A DNA stretch of 64,000 nt, taken from contig VDFB02047230.1 in the NCBI GenBank assembly GCA_007258455.2, positions 155,973,413-156,037,412 of the forward strand, given 5' to 3'. The position numbers and the translations under genes are program-made. The stretch is from Sequoia sempervirens (taxonomy: Eukaryota > Streptophyta > Pinopsida > Cupressales > Cupressaceae). Under the pieces are notes generated by a model. It was given only the letters and a program-made list of their open reading frames with translations. It searched no databases and was not told where the DNA came from. Shown piece by piece: positions 35,257 to 46,798 of the stretch (position 1 is its first letter; the number at the start of each line of letters is the position of its first letter).

Positions 35257-35868
35257 ACTTCCTTCAGTGGTTTTGAGGACACTTCATTCAGAGGGGGCTA
35301 TCAAGTTCCATCACATCCATCATATTCATCCTATCTTCATCTTTGGATATTGTTCAACATCAGTTTCTGCATCGACCTGGTTTGTCACTCTCTTCATTGA
35401 TTGTGGCATCTTCATCTTCAGGCAAGGAAACATTTGAGCAGAGTTCAGAGACACCATCAGCATACATCCTTCCTTTAATTCCTATCCGAAATGGGAAGCA
35501 TCTTTGCACTTGCAGTTGGTTTTGTTTCTTCCAAAAGGGAGACAAGTTGTTTGTCAACATTGGATTCTATTTTGTCTTCAGCCACTTACCATCTTTGCAG
35601 GTGATCACATCTTCTAGGGGCCTATTTAGTCTCTCTATTGTATCCATGTGACAGATGGTGTACTTGGGGTGTATTTAGGAGTCCTCCATCCTTCCTATTC
35701 TCACATTTTTTCTTTTTCATCTCCTTTTTTGGAGAGGGGTTTTGTTCCCATTGGGTTTTCCCCTTTTCTTCGGTTGTGGGAGATTGTTCTGCATCTTCAT
35801 GTACACGGGTACCTAACATGGCCTCATATCTGGGACCCATCATCATCTTGCATAATCATTGCTTTTTC
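35257..35868 (+). other. 3' non-coding part of element L
   Basis: Overlapping frames of up to 106 codons in several phases carry no recognisable domain, and none is shared with M or N at protein level. The DNA near 35800-35860 resembles the end of element N (GGGTACCTA..ATGGCCT). Confidence 0.55.
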
Positions 35869-35894
35869 CTCCCTAAGTTGCACTTATGGGGGGG
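35869..35894 (+). promoter_or_regulatory. Pre-LTR box and polypurine tract of element L
   Basis: CTCCCTAAGTTGCACTTATG followed by a run of G immediately before the 3' LTR. Near-identical to the boxes of M and N. Confidence 0.85.
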
Positions 35895-36335
35895 TGTTGG
35901 TGTAATTAATTAATTAATTATTACACTAGCATTAGTTAACTTAGGTCATAAATCATTTAGTCCTAGGTTGCATAATTTAATAAATGGGATAATATTCCCT
36001 TCCTAGTTTGTGGGATAAGATTCCTTCTAGAACTTATCTCATCATTTAATGATCATCACCATAGGGTTCACATGTTGTCACATGTTGTTAGATTATAACA
36101 CTTGGCAACATCTCATGCATATTAGGGTTTACCTCTTGCCTATATAATCAAGCATCTTGTTCATTTGTACAATATCATATCAATATCATATTAGATCAAT
36201 CATATTATCAATAGAATCTTTAATCAGCATTCCATTGTTGCAACACTTCTCTTTGTGGTTGATTATCTTTCATGGCTAAAGTCCTGCATTGAAGATTCTA
36301 GAGCTTTAGGGGCTATGCAATCCATCATCTCAACA
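35895..36335 (+). repeat. 3' LTR of element L
   Basis: Same length and ends as 32494-32934. Eight of about eleven differences are transitions. Confidence 0.96.
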
Positions 36336-36340
36336 ACTCA

Positions 36341-36700
36341 TGCCACCTACAGAAGATAGACCTTTATTACTATACATTGCAACAATAGAGATTTCTTTGG
36401 GGGATTTATTAACACAAGAAGATCTTGTAGGAAAAGAATAGTCTATCTATTATATCAGCAGGACTCTGAATGGTTATGAAATAAATTACACCTTCATCAA
36501 GAAAGCTTTTTTGGCAGTGGTGTTTGCTATCTAGTAGTTGTAGCATTACATGTTTAACCCAGATGGTTAAACTCATAGAAAAGATTGATCCATTAAAGTA
36601 TTTACTCAATAAAGCTGCCCTAACATGAAGACTAACAAAGTGGGTCATGATCTTAAGTATATTTGACATCCAGTATGTAGACTAAAGAGCCATCAAGGGT
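36341..36700 (+). pseudogene. Element G RNase H (pol-type)
   Basis: Continues RT after L: TEDRPLLLYIATIEISLGDL, then YYISRTLNGYEINYTFI and KKAFLAVVFAI, the gypsy RNase H core. It degenerates with TAG stops at 36439, near 36530 and beyond, plus a frameshift near 36560. Ends with IADQLAEALL leading to the second RNase H. Confidence 0.8.
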
Positions 36701-37183
36701 TAGGTAATAGCTGACCAGTTAGCTGAAGCTTTGCTACCAGATAATCATCCAATGAGTATTGAATTCCCTGATGTAGACATTTTGGCTATGACCACACAAC
36801 AATGTTTGCTTTACTTTGATGGATCATTTACACAATGTGGGTCAAGTGCAGGGATTCTATTTGTTACACCTCAAGGATATACCATCCCAAAGTCATATAG
36901 ACTCATGTTTCCATGCACAAATAATGTAGCAGAATATGAGGCATTAATCATTGGCATCAAAGTGGCAGTTGAATGGAAGATCACAAAGCTACAAGTATAT
37001 GGAGATTCACAACTAGTCATTTATCAAGTAAATGATGAATATCAAACCAAAGATAAGTTGATACCCTATAAGAACATGGTGGATGACCTCATAAAGTACT
37101 TTCTGGAGATAAAATTTGAACAGATTCTAAGGGAAAAAAACAAGGCTATTGATGCAATGGCGACAATTGCTTCTCTATTGTAG
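36701..37183 (+). pseudogene. Element G second RNase H (archaeal type)
   Basis: A 150-codon intact frame. LYFDGSFTQCGSSAG carries the first Asp, NNVAEYEALIIGIKVA the Glu, LQVYGDSQLVIYQV the second Asp, and NKAIDAMATIA the last Asp. A second RNase H of this type after the pol RNase H is diagnostic for Tat-lineage elements. TAG ends it at 37181-37183, likely from a sense codon. Confidence 0.9.
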
Positions 37184-38550
37184 ATTCCAAAAAAGAGAAG
37201 TCATTATGAGTTTATGGTAGAACAAGTGTCTAATCCTACATATGAAAATCTCGAATCTCAAACCATATACCATTTAGTTGACATTGAATCCTGAATTTAT
37301 GGAAAGACCTATGCTTACCTAAAAGACAATATCCTTCCTCTCGATCTTTCCCAAAACCAAAAACACAATTTCATTTGCCAAACCGCACGACATGCCTTAA
37401 TTACTAACATTATTTACCATCGAGGTCTAGATGGTACTCTTCTTCAGTGTCTAGAACATAACAAGTATGAGACAACTTTATGTGATGTTCATGAAGGTAT
37501 TTGTGGTACTCATTCAAGCAGACTAACTCTAGCAAAGAAACTCCTCCGTTTGGGGTATTACTGGCCAAATATGAGAAGGAGTCTTATCAGTTTGTTAAGA
37601 AATGCCATAAATGTCAGATCCACGGTAACTTAATCCATGCATGAGCACAAGAATTGCAACCATTTACTTCAACATGACCCTTTTTTCAGTGGGGACTGAA
37701 CCTGGTAGGAAAAATTAATCTTTCTTCATCCAATGGACACAAATTCATAATCACAACAATGGAACACTTTACAAAGTGGATAGAAGTGGTTCCCTTAACA
37801 ACAATCACTGGAAAGTGGATTTTGTCTTTCATTCTTAATTACCTCATCTATCGATATGGCATACCTTAGTCCATTGTAATAGACAATGGTAGACCTTTTA
37901 AGAACTAGGATGTCTAGGAATTTTGTGAAAGGTTTCATATCCAACATCATTTTTCAACACCGTACTGTCCTCAAGGAAATGGCCAAGTAGAGGCCTCCAA
38001 CAAAACAATTCTAAATTTTTTAAAGAAAATGGTCAATGATGTTGGACATGATTGGCACAGTCAATTAAACCCTACTCTCTAGGCATACCAAACCAGCATC
38101 AGAACACCAATAGGAGCTACACCATATGCGTTGGTATATGGATCAGAGGTCATCCTACCTATTGAGGTGGAAATACCATCACTCCATGTATCACTGAAGG
38201 GTATTATTACATATGAGGATTATAGAGTGTCCAGACTTCAAGAACTAGAATTGTTGGATGAACGTCATCAACAAGTTTTAAACCATTTAAATAAATACCA
38301 ACAGAGAATGTCCAAAAGCTACAGTCATAGGGTAAAACCTAGAATCTTTTAGGTTGGTGACTTGGTCCTAAAGGAAAACCCTAGAAATCAATAGGATAGG
38401 GAAAAGAAAGGAAAATTTGAACCTAACTGGCTAGGTCCCTATGTTGTCACATCAGTCTATGGATCTAGGGCCTATCAACTATCTACACTTGAAGGGGATC
38501 TATTCAATGAACCTATCAATAGTATCCATCTTAGAAAGTTCTACACCTGA
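37184..38550 (+). pseudogene. Element G integrase
   Basis: Zinc-binding H2C2 part: HEGICGTHSSRLTLAKKLL...YYWPNM, then after a frameshift near 37580 CHKCQIHGN. Core: IITTMEHFTKWIEVVPL (first catalytic region, where an Asp is usual before the F; Glu is seen), SIVIDNGRPFKN (second Asp) and CPQGNGQVEASNKTI (Glu). C-terminal part: TPYALVYGSEVILPIEVEIP, DERHQQVLNHLNKYQQRM, VGDLVLKENPRN and FEPNWLGPYVV. Numerous TAG stops. The reading frame ends near LRKFYT at 38548. Confidence 0.9.
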
Positions 38551-40450
38551 ATCACCTAGTGCATGGTTCAAGTCCTAGAAAATTGGTTGCCTTGATGAAA
38601 ACCTAGAAAACAGGTGTCTTGGTGATAGAAAATACAAAAAAAAATTAGAAAACAGAAAATACAAAAAAAAATTAGAAAAGGAAAAGACAAAAAAAAAAGG
38701 GGAAAAAGACAAAAAAAAAATGAAAAAGGGAAAAATACAAAAAAATTATGAAGTCTAAAAAAGTGCAATAAAAACATGTAGTGAAAACCTGGAAATAGGC
38801 ACTACTTGTGATTTAAACCAGTAGTTCCATCTATTAGAGGCATGTCATGGTCGTTCACTTTCACCATCATTTCCATCCAATATCATATCATTGCAACGTG
38901 GTCATGTCTCACCCTAGCTTGGGGGACAAATCCTGAACTCATTGGGGCAATAAAATTTGAGCTTAATCAAATAGACAAACATTAGTACAACAAATGCGTC
39001 AAACAAAACCAAAACACAATGACAAGACAACATTTGGCAATAAATCATACATGATCAAAACACTCATCGAAAAGCATAAAATTAGGTTTTTCAAATCAAA
39101 ATGGATTATCTAATCTAAATAATGATTGAAATACTTTAAGCAAAGGTTGAATTGTTGTACCTTGATCTTTGTTATCATTTCTTTGGAGCAACTCGATGAT
39201 GTATTGAACTAGAGAAGCTAGGAAGAAGAATGATATTTTCTTTGTCTGTTGTTTGTGAATTAATTATTTATTGTGTGAATTGTCATGAGACATGCTCTAC
39301 AAAGTATCATTGATGACATTATGAATTCACACACTATAATGATTAATTCTTGTCTATTTATGCAAGAAATTCTAAGTTCATCTTGGTTTAATTATACCTA
39401 GATGCTTGTGCTCACTTGCAATATCAAAAATCATGAAAGTAGTACTTAGGTCATCATGGCCTAAATTATACCATTGATGCTTGTACTCACTTTCAACATT
39501 TTAAAGGCTCCATGATGATAAAAAGAAAAATGAATGGACTGTTAAGGTTCCAATGTTTGCATGTAGATTTTCATGATAAAATTAGATTGCATTCATGTTA
39601 GTTTTACATCTGCAGAGTATTTTGTTCCAAAGACAGGTAACCAATTCATAAACGATGTTAACTTTCCTTATTAATGGATTGAGTATACTTGAAATTGACA
39701 AAAACATCATCATTATCATGTAGTTGCATAATCATTTCCATCGCATACATTAGAAAACATTATTATATCATTTAATCATTCAAACATTTGATTATATAAT
39801 TTGCATTAATCATGTCATTTCTTCATTTATGCATCACATCACAAAATTGAATGAGAAAAAAAAAACTATCAAAAACAAATCTCTATATTAATTGCATTTT
39901 CATTCATCCATTCATCATATCATAGAACATATGATAAAATTATCATTATATGCATCATTCATTTATCCATTCATCATATCATATATTTGCATTTAAAATA
40001 CAAAAAGAAAATTAAAAATGCACATATCATATTTACATCATTACTCATATGTCATTTGAAACATCATATTCAAAATCATGCATATAGTTACATTATCATA
40101 TCATTTGGATATATGCATCATCATACATCTAGTATCCATTATCATCCAACACACATCATGTATCCATACATAATCATTATTCACATCGCATTTTAACATC
40201 ATAGATAGAACATCATAAATCATAGCATATCATCATGATCATGCATCCATAATAGTATCATATAGATCATCACATAACATATAGACCATAGGAATTAAAT
40301 GCATCCATCGTAGAACCATATAGAACAAATATAAATTGATTAATCCACCACATATCATATACATCTCAAAATCATAATGTCAAGTATACAATGATGTCTG
40401 AAATGTAAGGAGATGTAACATAAAATATGGTTGTAAATCAAAAAACCAGA
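38551..40450 (+). other. Non-coding region after pol of element G
   Basis: Bases 38620-38770 are an A-rich tract with repeated GAAAAxxxACAAAAAAAA units. Bases 39700-40380 are dominated by CATCAT/CATTCATTCATC words with low complexity. No gene seen. The 69-codon frames are composition artefacts. Confidence 0.6.
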
Positions 40451-40499
40451 GTATACTTCATATCTCAAAAGACATCAGGAAGTACAATCATATGGCTAT

Positions 40500-42400
40500 G
40501 TGATGCTAGCTTCGGATGGTGCAGGCATCTCTGGACTAGTCCCTCCACCACTAGACGTACCAGGATCTCTTAGGTCTCTTGGAAGAGGTTGTGTAACACC
40601 CCTACTCATGGTCCTGGACTGGCTCTTGGAAGATTGAGACTGGGCATAACTCACTCTCTGCTCGGAGGGAGTTGCATCATGTTATCGCCCTCTGTAGTAC
40701 TCTGCCTCCCGACCTACATGGAGAACCTCTCATATAATCTGCTATAGATGTACCATTGCCAATCTTTGTAACCTCTTGGCTATCAATTGTACCTGCTCTA
40801 CAGCCCATCTGGCTGCATCTATCTCAGTTGTCAATGAGGCAATATGTGCCTAAGCAACTGCCAACTGGCCCTGTACTTGAGTGAGAGTCTGTGAATGAGA
40901 CTAGGCCTAAGTTTGCATCTGGGTTTATGTTTGAACCAATAAACCCCATGCCTATATCAACTACCCCTGTAAGGTTTGTACCTACACCTGTAAACTGGTA
41001 ATCTACATCTATTGATGTTGTGGAGGTACCCCAATCTGAACACGTTGCTCTGCAGGAGCTACTAGTTATCGCCACTTACGAGGCACCATATAATCTTGCA
41101 CATCTACAACTACACCCAACCCACCTGCACCTACCCCACCACCTCCTCCATAATCACCACCATCTCCATCTCCCTCCTCATCTCCATCCCCCTCATCATC
41201 GCTACTACTCTCCTCTCCACTGCTCTCAACAACAACCTTCTCCTCACCAGGTAGTGGCATTGGCTCATTAGGAACGGTAATTCATGGAAAGGGATGTTGA
41301 GACAAATACTCTACATAATCTATTGTAATAGGTGCCTTAATAATATTAGTACAAATCTCATAGACTAAAGGTTGTAAACCCTGGTACTCCTCAACAGTAG
41401 CATCATATGAAAGGCAGGGTCCCCAATCTGTAGAATCTATCTGACAATGGCCATAATGGGAAACACCCTTGGGCATGCCTTGTATTATACCATACTGCCT
41501 GAGCACCCTCCTGAACAAAAATCTCTCTAAAACCCAATGAGTCTGACCAATCAGCAACATCGACTGAGAAAGGTATGGCAACTGAATAGATATCGTCATC
41601 CTAGTGCTCGCAATCTAGATAAGGTCACAACGTCATAGTCTCTACATCATCCAACACTCTCCTCCAGTGCTCCAACTTACCCAATCTAGGCTGAGTAAGT
41701 CAACCTATGTAAATATGCACATATGGCCTCATGGCAGGCCATTGTCTCACCATCACTAGATGATTAACAACTATATGCTCCCACGCCCACACTTGTAGTA
41801 ATGTAACACTTGAGGACAAACTGCGACCTTGGAGGTAGACAACTGAATGCAAATCATGATAAAGATGGGAAAGCATACACATACCCCATTCATATCTAGT
41901 ACTGTGAACAATCATACTCTCCAAAACATGGCCCCAACCAATAGAAATTCCCTTTGAGTTGTGATCAAGACAAAGGAACCCTCCAATAAAACCAGCAAGA
42001 ATAAAAGGTAGGGTGGCATAGGCATCCACCATATCATGCCATGGAATCTCGTATCCACAAATTGTATCATCCTGAAATACTTTGTAGAGAGCATCGGTCC
42101 TGCCTTGCTCTGAAGAATCATAAACTACAATTTCACCAACAACGGGTATCCTCAGAATATGCCAAACATCCTCAAGAGTGACTGCCATCTCACTTGTAGG
42201 AAGGTGGAAGGTATTATACTCGCTATGCCACCTCTCGACTAAGGTTGTTAGGAGACCCCGATTAATCCTAATCTGGGGCATATCTAATAGAGAAGACAAA
42301 CCACAACACATAATGATTGTTGTCTCAGGCTGCACTAGTTGTAGTATCAAATCAAATGTCCTAGGGAACTACTCTTGAATCTGCAGGTTCGTCAATGACT
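40500..42400 (-). pseudogene. Antisense plant mobile domain (PMD) ORF in element G
   Basis: On the strand opposite to pol, a 216-codon frame (41700-42350) reads PQIRINRGLLTTLVERWHSE, TFHLPTSEMAVTLEDVWHIL, LPFILAGFIGGFLCLD, MLSHLYHDLHSVVY and QVWAWEHI. This is the plant mobile domain known from MAIN-like proteins and from extra antisense ORFs in Tat elements. After a frameshift the frame at 41282-41599 continues with VLERFLFRRVLRQYGIIQGM, then an acidic/Gly-rich tail (41066-41260). It ends as a Gln-rich helical tail down to about 40500 with many TAG in place of CAG. Function unknown. It is probably transcribed from its own promoter near 42400-42500. Confidence 0.8.
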
Positions 42401-42494
42401 CCTATCATCATAAAATATTCAAAGTCAGTACTCTTTGTCAAATCATTAAACATCAATCAGCCTATCAAATCTAAACATCTCTAGTGAGATTTTG

Positions 42495-42680
42495 ATCAAA
42501 TATCGTGAGCAAGCTATCATTGAACCTCACCTATCATGAGGTCAATCATCAATCTTAAAATTGTACCTCACCTATCATGAGGTTTATCAATCAAACTATA
42601 ATTATTCCTCACCTATCATGAGGATAATTATCATCAATTAATCATCAGACCTCGCCTATCATGAGGTTGAACATCATCGA
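42495..42680. repeat. Tandem hairpin repeats, CCTCACCTATCATGAGG
   Basis: Four copies of CCTC(A/G)CCTATCATGAGG at about 42528, 42566, 42607 and 42650, spaced 38-45 bp. Each can fold as CCTCA/TGAGG, and each is flanked by ATCATCAAT-type spacers. They lie just upstream of the antisense PMD ORF. Confidence 0.8.
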
Positions 42681-42778
42681 CTTTATTGAGATCATCAATC
42701 ACATCAAATCAACGACTGACATGATAAAAAATGATAAAATCAAGGAAAATTTTAACAAAATACATCACTCTAACTTGA

Positions 42779-43138
42779 ATGTGCTAAAACAGTGTTTTTA
42801 TGTGCCACAATATCGAATGCTCCATTAAAGCACCTCGATGTGCTCAAACAGGCAATCAAAACACTATTTCATTAGATGCACCATTTCAAGAGGAAAATGC
42901 GCTTCAAGAATTCAATGCGCTATATCATCGAATGTGCTACTTTACCCTATGGATGTGCCATTTTAGGCGACATATGCGCCATTATAGCCTATACACTACT
43001 TTAACCTAAGTATGCACTAAATGATCTATCCTAAGTGCTAAAACAATGTATGCGCTACAAAAATTGACCTATGTGTTAAACTAGTGTATGTGCTAGAACA
43101 GTAAGCAGATGTGCTACATCAAGTGATGTATGCACTGA
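42779..43138 (-). repeat. TAGCGCAT-type repeats, 3' block (inverted orientation)
   Basis: About fifteen ATGTGCTA/ATGCGCTA/ATGTGCCA cores spaced 15-30 bp, the reverse complement of the cores in the leader blocks (25164-25440 and 27021-27280). Non-coding. Confidence 0.75.
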
Positions 43139-43728
43139 AAGAATTCAAAAATTTACAACTAAATAAAATGCACGAAAAAATGAGAAAACATGAAAAACGA
43201 GGAGGTTCACGAGTACGTACCGGAGGTCCATAGGCAGCCAGGCGGTTGTGTCGATGAACACTCTCAAAATGGTGAGTGTGGTAGGGGATTGACATTTTGC
43301 TCCAAAAATCTCCAAATCACTCTCTCTCAAATTTTGAAACTCAAATTGAACAAATGAATTCTAAATCACCCTTTTTAGCTTTTTAATAGAGTGATTAAAG
43401 GTGATTTTTATGGGATTTATTTAATTTCTTTTAAAAGAGAATTAATTCAAATTTCATCACAGAGGCATCTTTCAAACTATTTGTCGGGAGATAAATTATT
43501 TCATCATCATATCTTATCAAATCATCAGAAAATCACGAAAAATTTGAAAATTCAAAAAATTCAAAAAAATAAAAAATTCATCAATTTATCTCCCGAGGGG
43601 TTATATATTCATCATCACAGCAAAATCAACATCTAGGGCATACTGAAATTTTTTTGTTGATACTAGCAGTAGCGACAAAATTTTGTTTGAAGTAATGCGT
43701 AAACACATCACTTGAAAGAGGGGCAAAA
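43139..43728 (+). other. 3' untranslated end and polypurine tract of element G
   Basis: No gene. Ends with AAAGAGGGGCAAAA (about 43715-43728) directly before the 3' LTR, a polypurine tract with one C. Confidence 0.75.
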
Positions 43729-44915
43729 TGTATACACCTAAAAATGGTCTGGATAATCTAATTAATTAAATATGATTTATTTGATTAATTAACCTTTAAT
43801 TCTTCTACTATTAAATAAATAGAAATATTTATTTATATATTTCATCTTTTAAATTCTTCAATCTTTATTCTATTATTTCGTCTTAATTAAATAAACGAAT
43901 TTCACTTTGTTTTATTTAATTATCATAACCAAATTCATCTACTATTGAATAAATAGAAATATTTATTTATATAGTTCATATCTATATTCTTCTGATTATT
44001 CTCTTAATTAAATAATCAAAACTTCAATAGTTTTTATTTAATTATCATTATCCCTCTTTTATTAAATAAACAATATATCAAAAACATTTGTTTATTTTAA
44101 TAATTGTTATTTCTTCCTAAATTTGAAAGAAATCCAAATATTCAAATTTATGCGCATATTTCTATAGCTCATCATATCTCGCCTACCAAATTAGATATTT
44201 AATGTCTAATTAATTTATCTCAACCTTCATGAGCAATTTTGGAGAGAAATTTCAAGGGACAAATTTACAAGTGAACTTCTTCATCTTCTTCCATTAATTC
44301 TTTCTATCATCTGGCCAAATATTTTTGTGGGAAGGAACAAACATCCATAATCAGCTCAGGATTCTTCATCCTTCACCATTCAATTCTTCAAATTGAATGC
44401 AAACCTTTTCTTTGCTGCCCCTTCGCAAATGTGTTGTCGGGAATCTATAAATACAACCTCTTTCTATGGGCAATGGATCTGAACTTTGTGCAAACTTACT
44501 CTACAGAAATACCAATTGAGCAATCAAGCATCTTAGCAATAGCAATCATAGCATTTTAGAATCAATATCATGGCTTTCCATTTAGCTGCATCATAGTTCA
44601 CTATAGCTTCCTTTTATCATATCCATGTCAATTTAGATTACAATAGCTTCATCATTATCATTTAGATATCATCATATAGGATTGGATTATTGAACTTAGT
44701 AGCATCTTATTCTCTAGATTGGTATTTTAACAGTCATAATCCTTACAAAATCTGAGAACCCTATGACTTAATAAATCTTTGGAGATAGAGAGCAATATGA
44801 TGCTTTCAAGAGTTTTCCTATGTTAACTAGATTAATTATTGTTGATTCTCTTGATATAATGTCTCATTAAGAAGTGTTGTTTGTTATTTTACTCATTACT
44901 TATTTCACACTTACA
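43729..44915 (+). repeat. 3' LTR of element G
   Basis: TGTATACACCTAAAAATGG to TTTCACACTTACA. Pairs with 23881-25079, and the direct repeat ggacc follows. Confidence 0.93.
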
Positions 44916-46098
44916 GGACCCATTCGCCATGGGTGGCGAATGAGTCCCCCTTGGCCCCAAATTCAAAAATTTTAAATTTTCTTTTGGGATTTGATTCAAA
45001 ATCACTTGATGTCAGTGTGTTATGATGTATGAATGGATAGTAAGGCACAAGAATTGTATAAATAAGTGATTTTCACCTTATTTTATATCTCCAACACATC
45101 TCCCCATTCATTCAAGCATTCAATCACACATCATATTCAAGCAATCAAGCATCTTGCAACATCCTATCAAGCACTATTCAAACACTTTGAAGCAGCCATT
45201 GACATTACTTCAAACTTGCATCATCAAGGGTTAGGTAAGTTGATAGCATTTGCATGTTATTAATTTATCTTTCTCTTGCATTTCATTATCTTATTAAGGG
45301 TTTGATTACCAAAAGTGGGGTTTGACCAAGGAAAACCCCTATTCACTAACCCTCAACCATTTTTCCCTATTGTATGTTTGTTTGCAATCTTTGTGTGTGG
45401 ATTTGACAAGATTTTGGGTGTTGAAGATCGGTTTACAAGTCAACTAGGCGCTTCAAGTCAACTCAAGTGTTTTTCAAGTTTGGAGAAGGTTTTATGTTCG
45501 TTTCCTACAAATTTGACTTTGGCAACCTGACAAATAGTGATTTCCAGATCTAGTGTTGCAGAGTTGTCTCCTGATTTTCAAAAATTTGGGAGAGAATTGA
45601 TTCGCCACTAGTGGCGAATGAGTCCCACCTTAGGACTAAAAATATGAATTTTGTCAGATTCTGAATCCTAATAGTCAGAAACTAGCTTTCGACAGTTTTT
45701 CACCAAGAGGAGGACTGATTCACCACCCTAGGCGAATGAGTCCCACTATGAAAAATCAGTGACTTCAACCAGTATTCACAACATTTTAGATTCATCACAC
45801 TTTTCCTAGGTGCACTTTTATTTAACCCATCTCTTTCTATTATGCATATTTTCTTCATTTATTTCATTATTTTCAATCACAATGTGTTTTCAAACGTAGC
45901 TTTAATTTTGCTTTTGCATTCATATTCAGCCATTTAGATCAGTCAATTGCATTTAGTTAACTTCATTTACATCAGACAACATTGCATACATCCTAATTTG
46001 AGTGAATCATTAGCATTTTTGGCCCTATCTCTCTCCTTTTAGGTGAAAAACCCTAGAAGTGCATGAGAAGCATTAGGGCCCCAAAAATCTATGTTTCA

Positions 46099-46786
46099 AT
46101 GCCCTATACTGACTAACAAAAAACTTGCAAACTTGGATGAAAGGTAATCCTTGATTGCAGATTTTAATGTTGCCTCCAGCAATAGAAATCTGCCAACGGT
46201 AGTGAATGTTGACAAAAAAAATCAAAACCTTTTTAAACTATATGTCAAGAAAATGACCACATAAATCAAATCCACAGAATATTCAAATTAGACCACCAGA
46301 AATTATATTACATCCGCTAATAAAATCAGCCACCGAATATATATGATGTGTGACAATACATTTGAATATTGCCAACTATGAATAAATACTTGAATATTTT
46401 CCCAGACTATAGAAATGAACTATAGAACCCTAAATTAAAAAAATTAACCTACAATATTTGAATGTTGATGCAAAAAATTTCTGATGGAAGGGGGGAATTT
46501 TTTTTCGTATGACTTTATGTTTTGTACAATACAAATTTTTCCCAAACTAGCTGCAAAAAACCTTTGATGACCTTCAGATGACAATGTCAAATTCAGACAA
46601 TTGGATAGGTTTTCCTAGGGTTTTTGGACCTCCTAATCACAATGGCGAGGTTAGATTTGACCCAATGTGCTTTACAAATCAGCTACCTCCCAGATGAGAA
46701 TAACTAGCCCTTGATATAAACCCTTCAACTTACAATAGTCTCCTTAGCTCAACTTCCTAATATGAGATGGATCTTCTATGGCCTAA
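46099..46786 (-). other. Leader of element M, LTR-proximal part
   Basis: Non-coding sequence between the primer site of M and the point where LTR copy c appears to have inserted. Its length of about 690 bp fits the distance from primer site to GC-rich block in L (about 600 bp). Confidence 0.5.
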
Positions 46787-46798
46787 GCTCTGATACCA
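46787..46798 (-). promoter_or_regulatory. Primer binding site of element M
   Basis: Minus-strand TGGTATCAGAGC, an exact match to the tRNA-Met site, abutting the LTR at 46799. Confidence 0.9.

Larger units (their letters stand above)
32494..36335 (+). mobile_element. Element L, non-autonomous LTR retrotransposon
   Basis: Both LTRs are 441 bp (32494-32934 and 35895-36335) and differ at about 11 positions by my count. The 5-bp target actca is duplicated exactly (32489-32493 and 36336-36340), and removing L restores the RT/RNase H frame of G. A tRNA-Met primer site follows the 5' LTR and a G-rich polypurine tract precedes the 3' LTR. The interior holds a GC-rich leader and one gag-like/unknown-domain ORF, with no protease, RT, RNase H or integrase. 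It must have moved using enzymes of other elements. This is the youngest insertion in the stack. Confidence 0.96.
23881..44915 (+). mobile_element. Element G, Tat-lineage Ty3/gypsy retrotransposon
   Basis: LTRs of about 1.2 kb (23881-25079 and 43729-44915) flank a primer site, gag, protease, G-patch, RT, two RNase H domains and integrase, in gypsy order. An antisense mobile-domain ORF follows. The 5-bp target ggacc is exactly duplicated at 23876-23880 and 44916-44920. The second, archaeal-type RNase H between pol RNase H and integrase is the hallmark of the Tat lineage. Net size without the L insertion is about 17.2 kb. Every ORF has stops or frameshifts, so the element is dead. Confidence 0.93.
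23432..46098 (+). repeat. LTR family R, copy c (solo LTR split by element G)
   Basis: The first part (23432-23880) starts TGTGCCATAGAAAAATGG and matches the first third of copies a and b. The rest continues at 44916 with GGACCCATTCGCCATGGG and matches the remaining two thirds (GGGGTTTGACCAAGG at 45318, GGTGCACTTTTATTT at 45810). Joined, it is about 1.63 kb, like copy b. Bases before it are attcc and after the proposed end atgcc, a 4-of-5 match for a target duplication. It lies in the leader of M. Confidence 0.6.

Noticed and set aside
34985..35846. Several ORFs of 66-106 codons on both strands in element L
   Set aside because: Shadows of the shared domain or chance frames in the 3' non-coding part. 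None matches element M at protein level.
38620..38770. Poly-A tail of a retrocopy
   Set aside because: It is an internal A-rich repeat right after the integrase end of element G, with no duplication or 3' junction.
41020..41271. His/Pro-rich plus-strand ORF
   Set aside because: Antisense of the acidic Gly-rich tail of the PMD ORF; a composition effect.
42495..42680. CRISPR-like array (four short repeats with spacers)
   Set aside because: The setting is inside a plant retrotransposon, spacers are similar to one another, and no associated genes exist.
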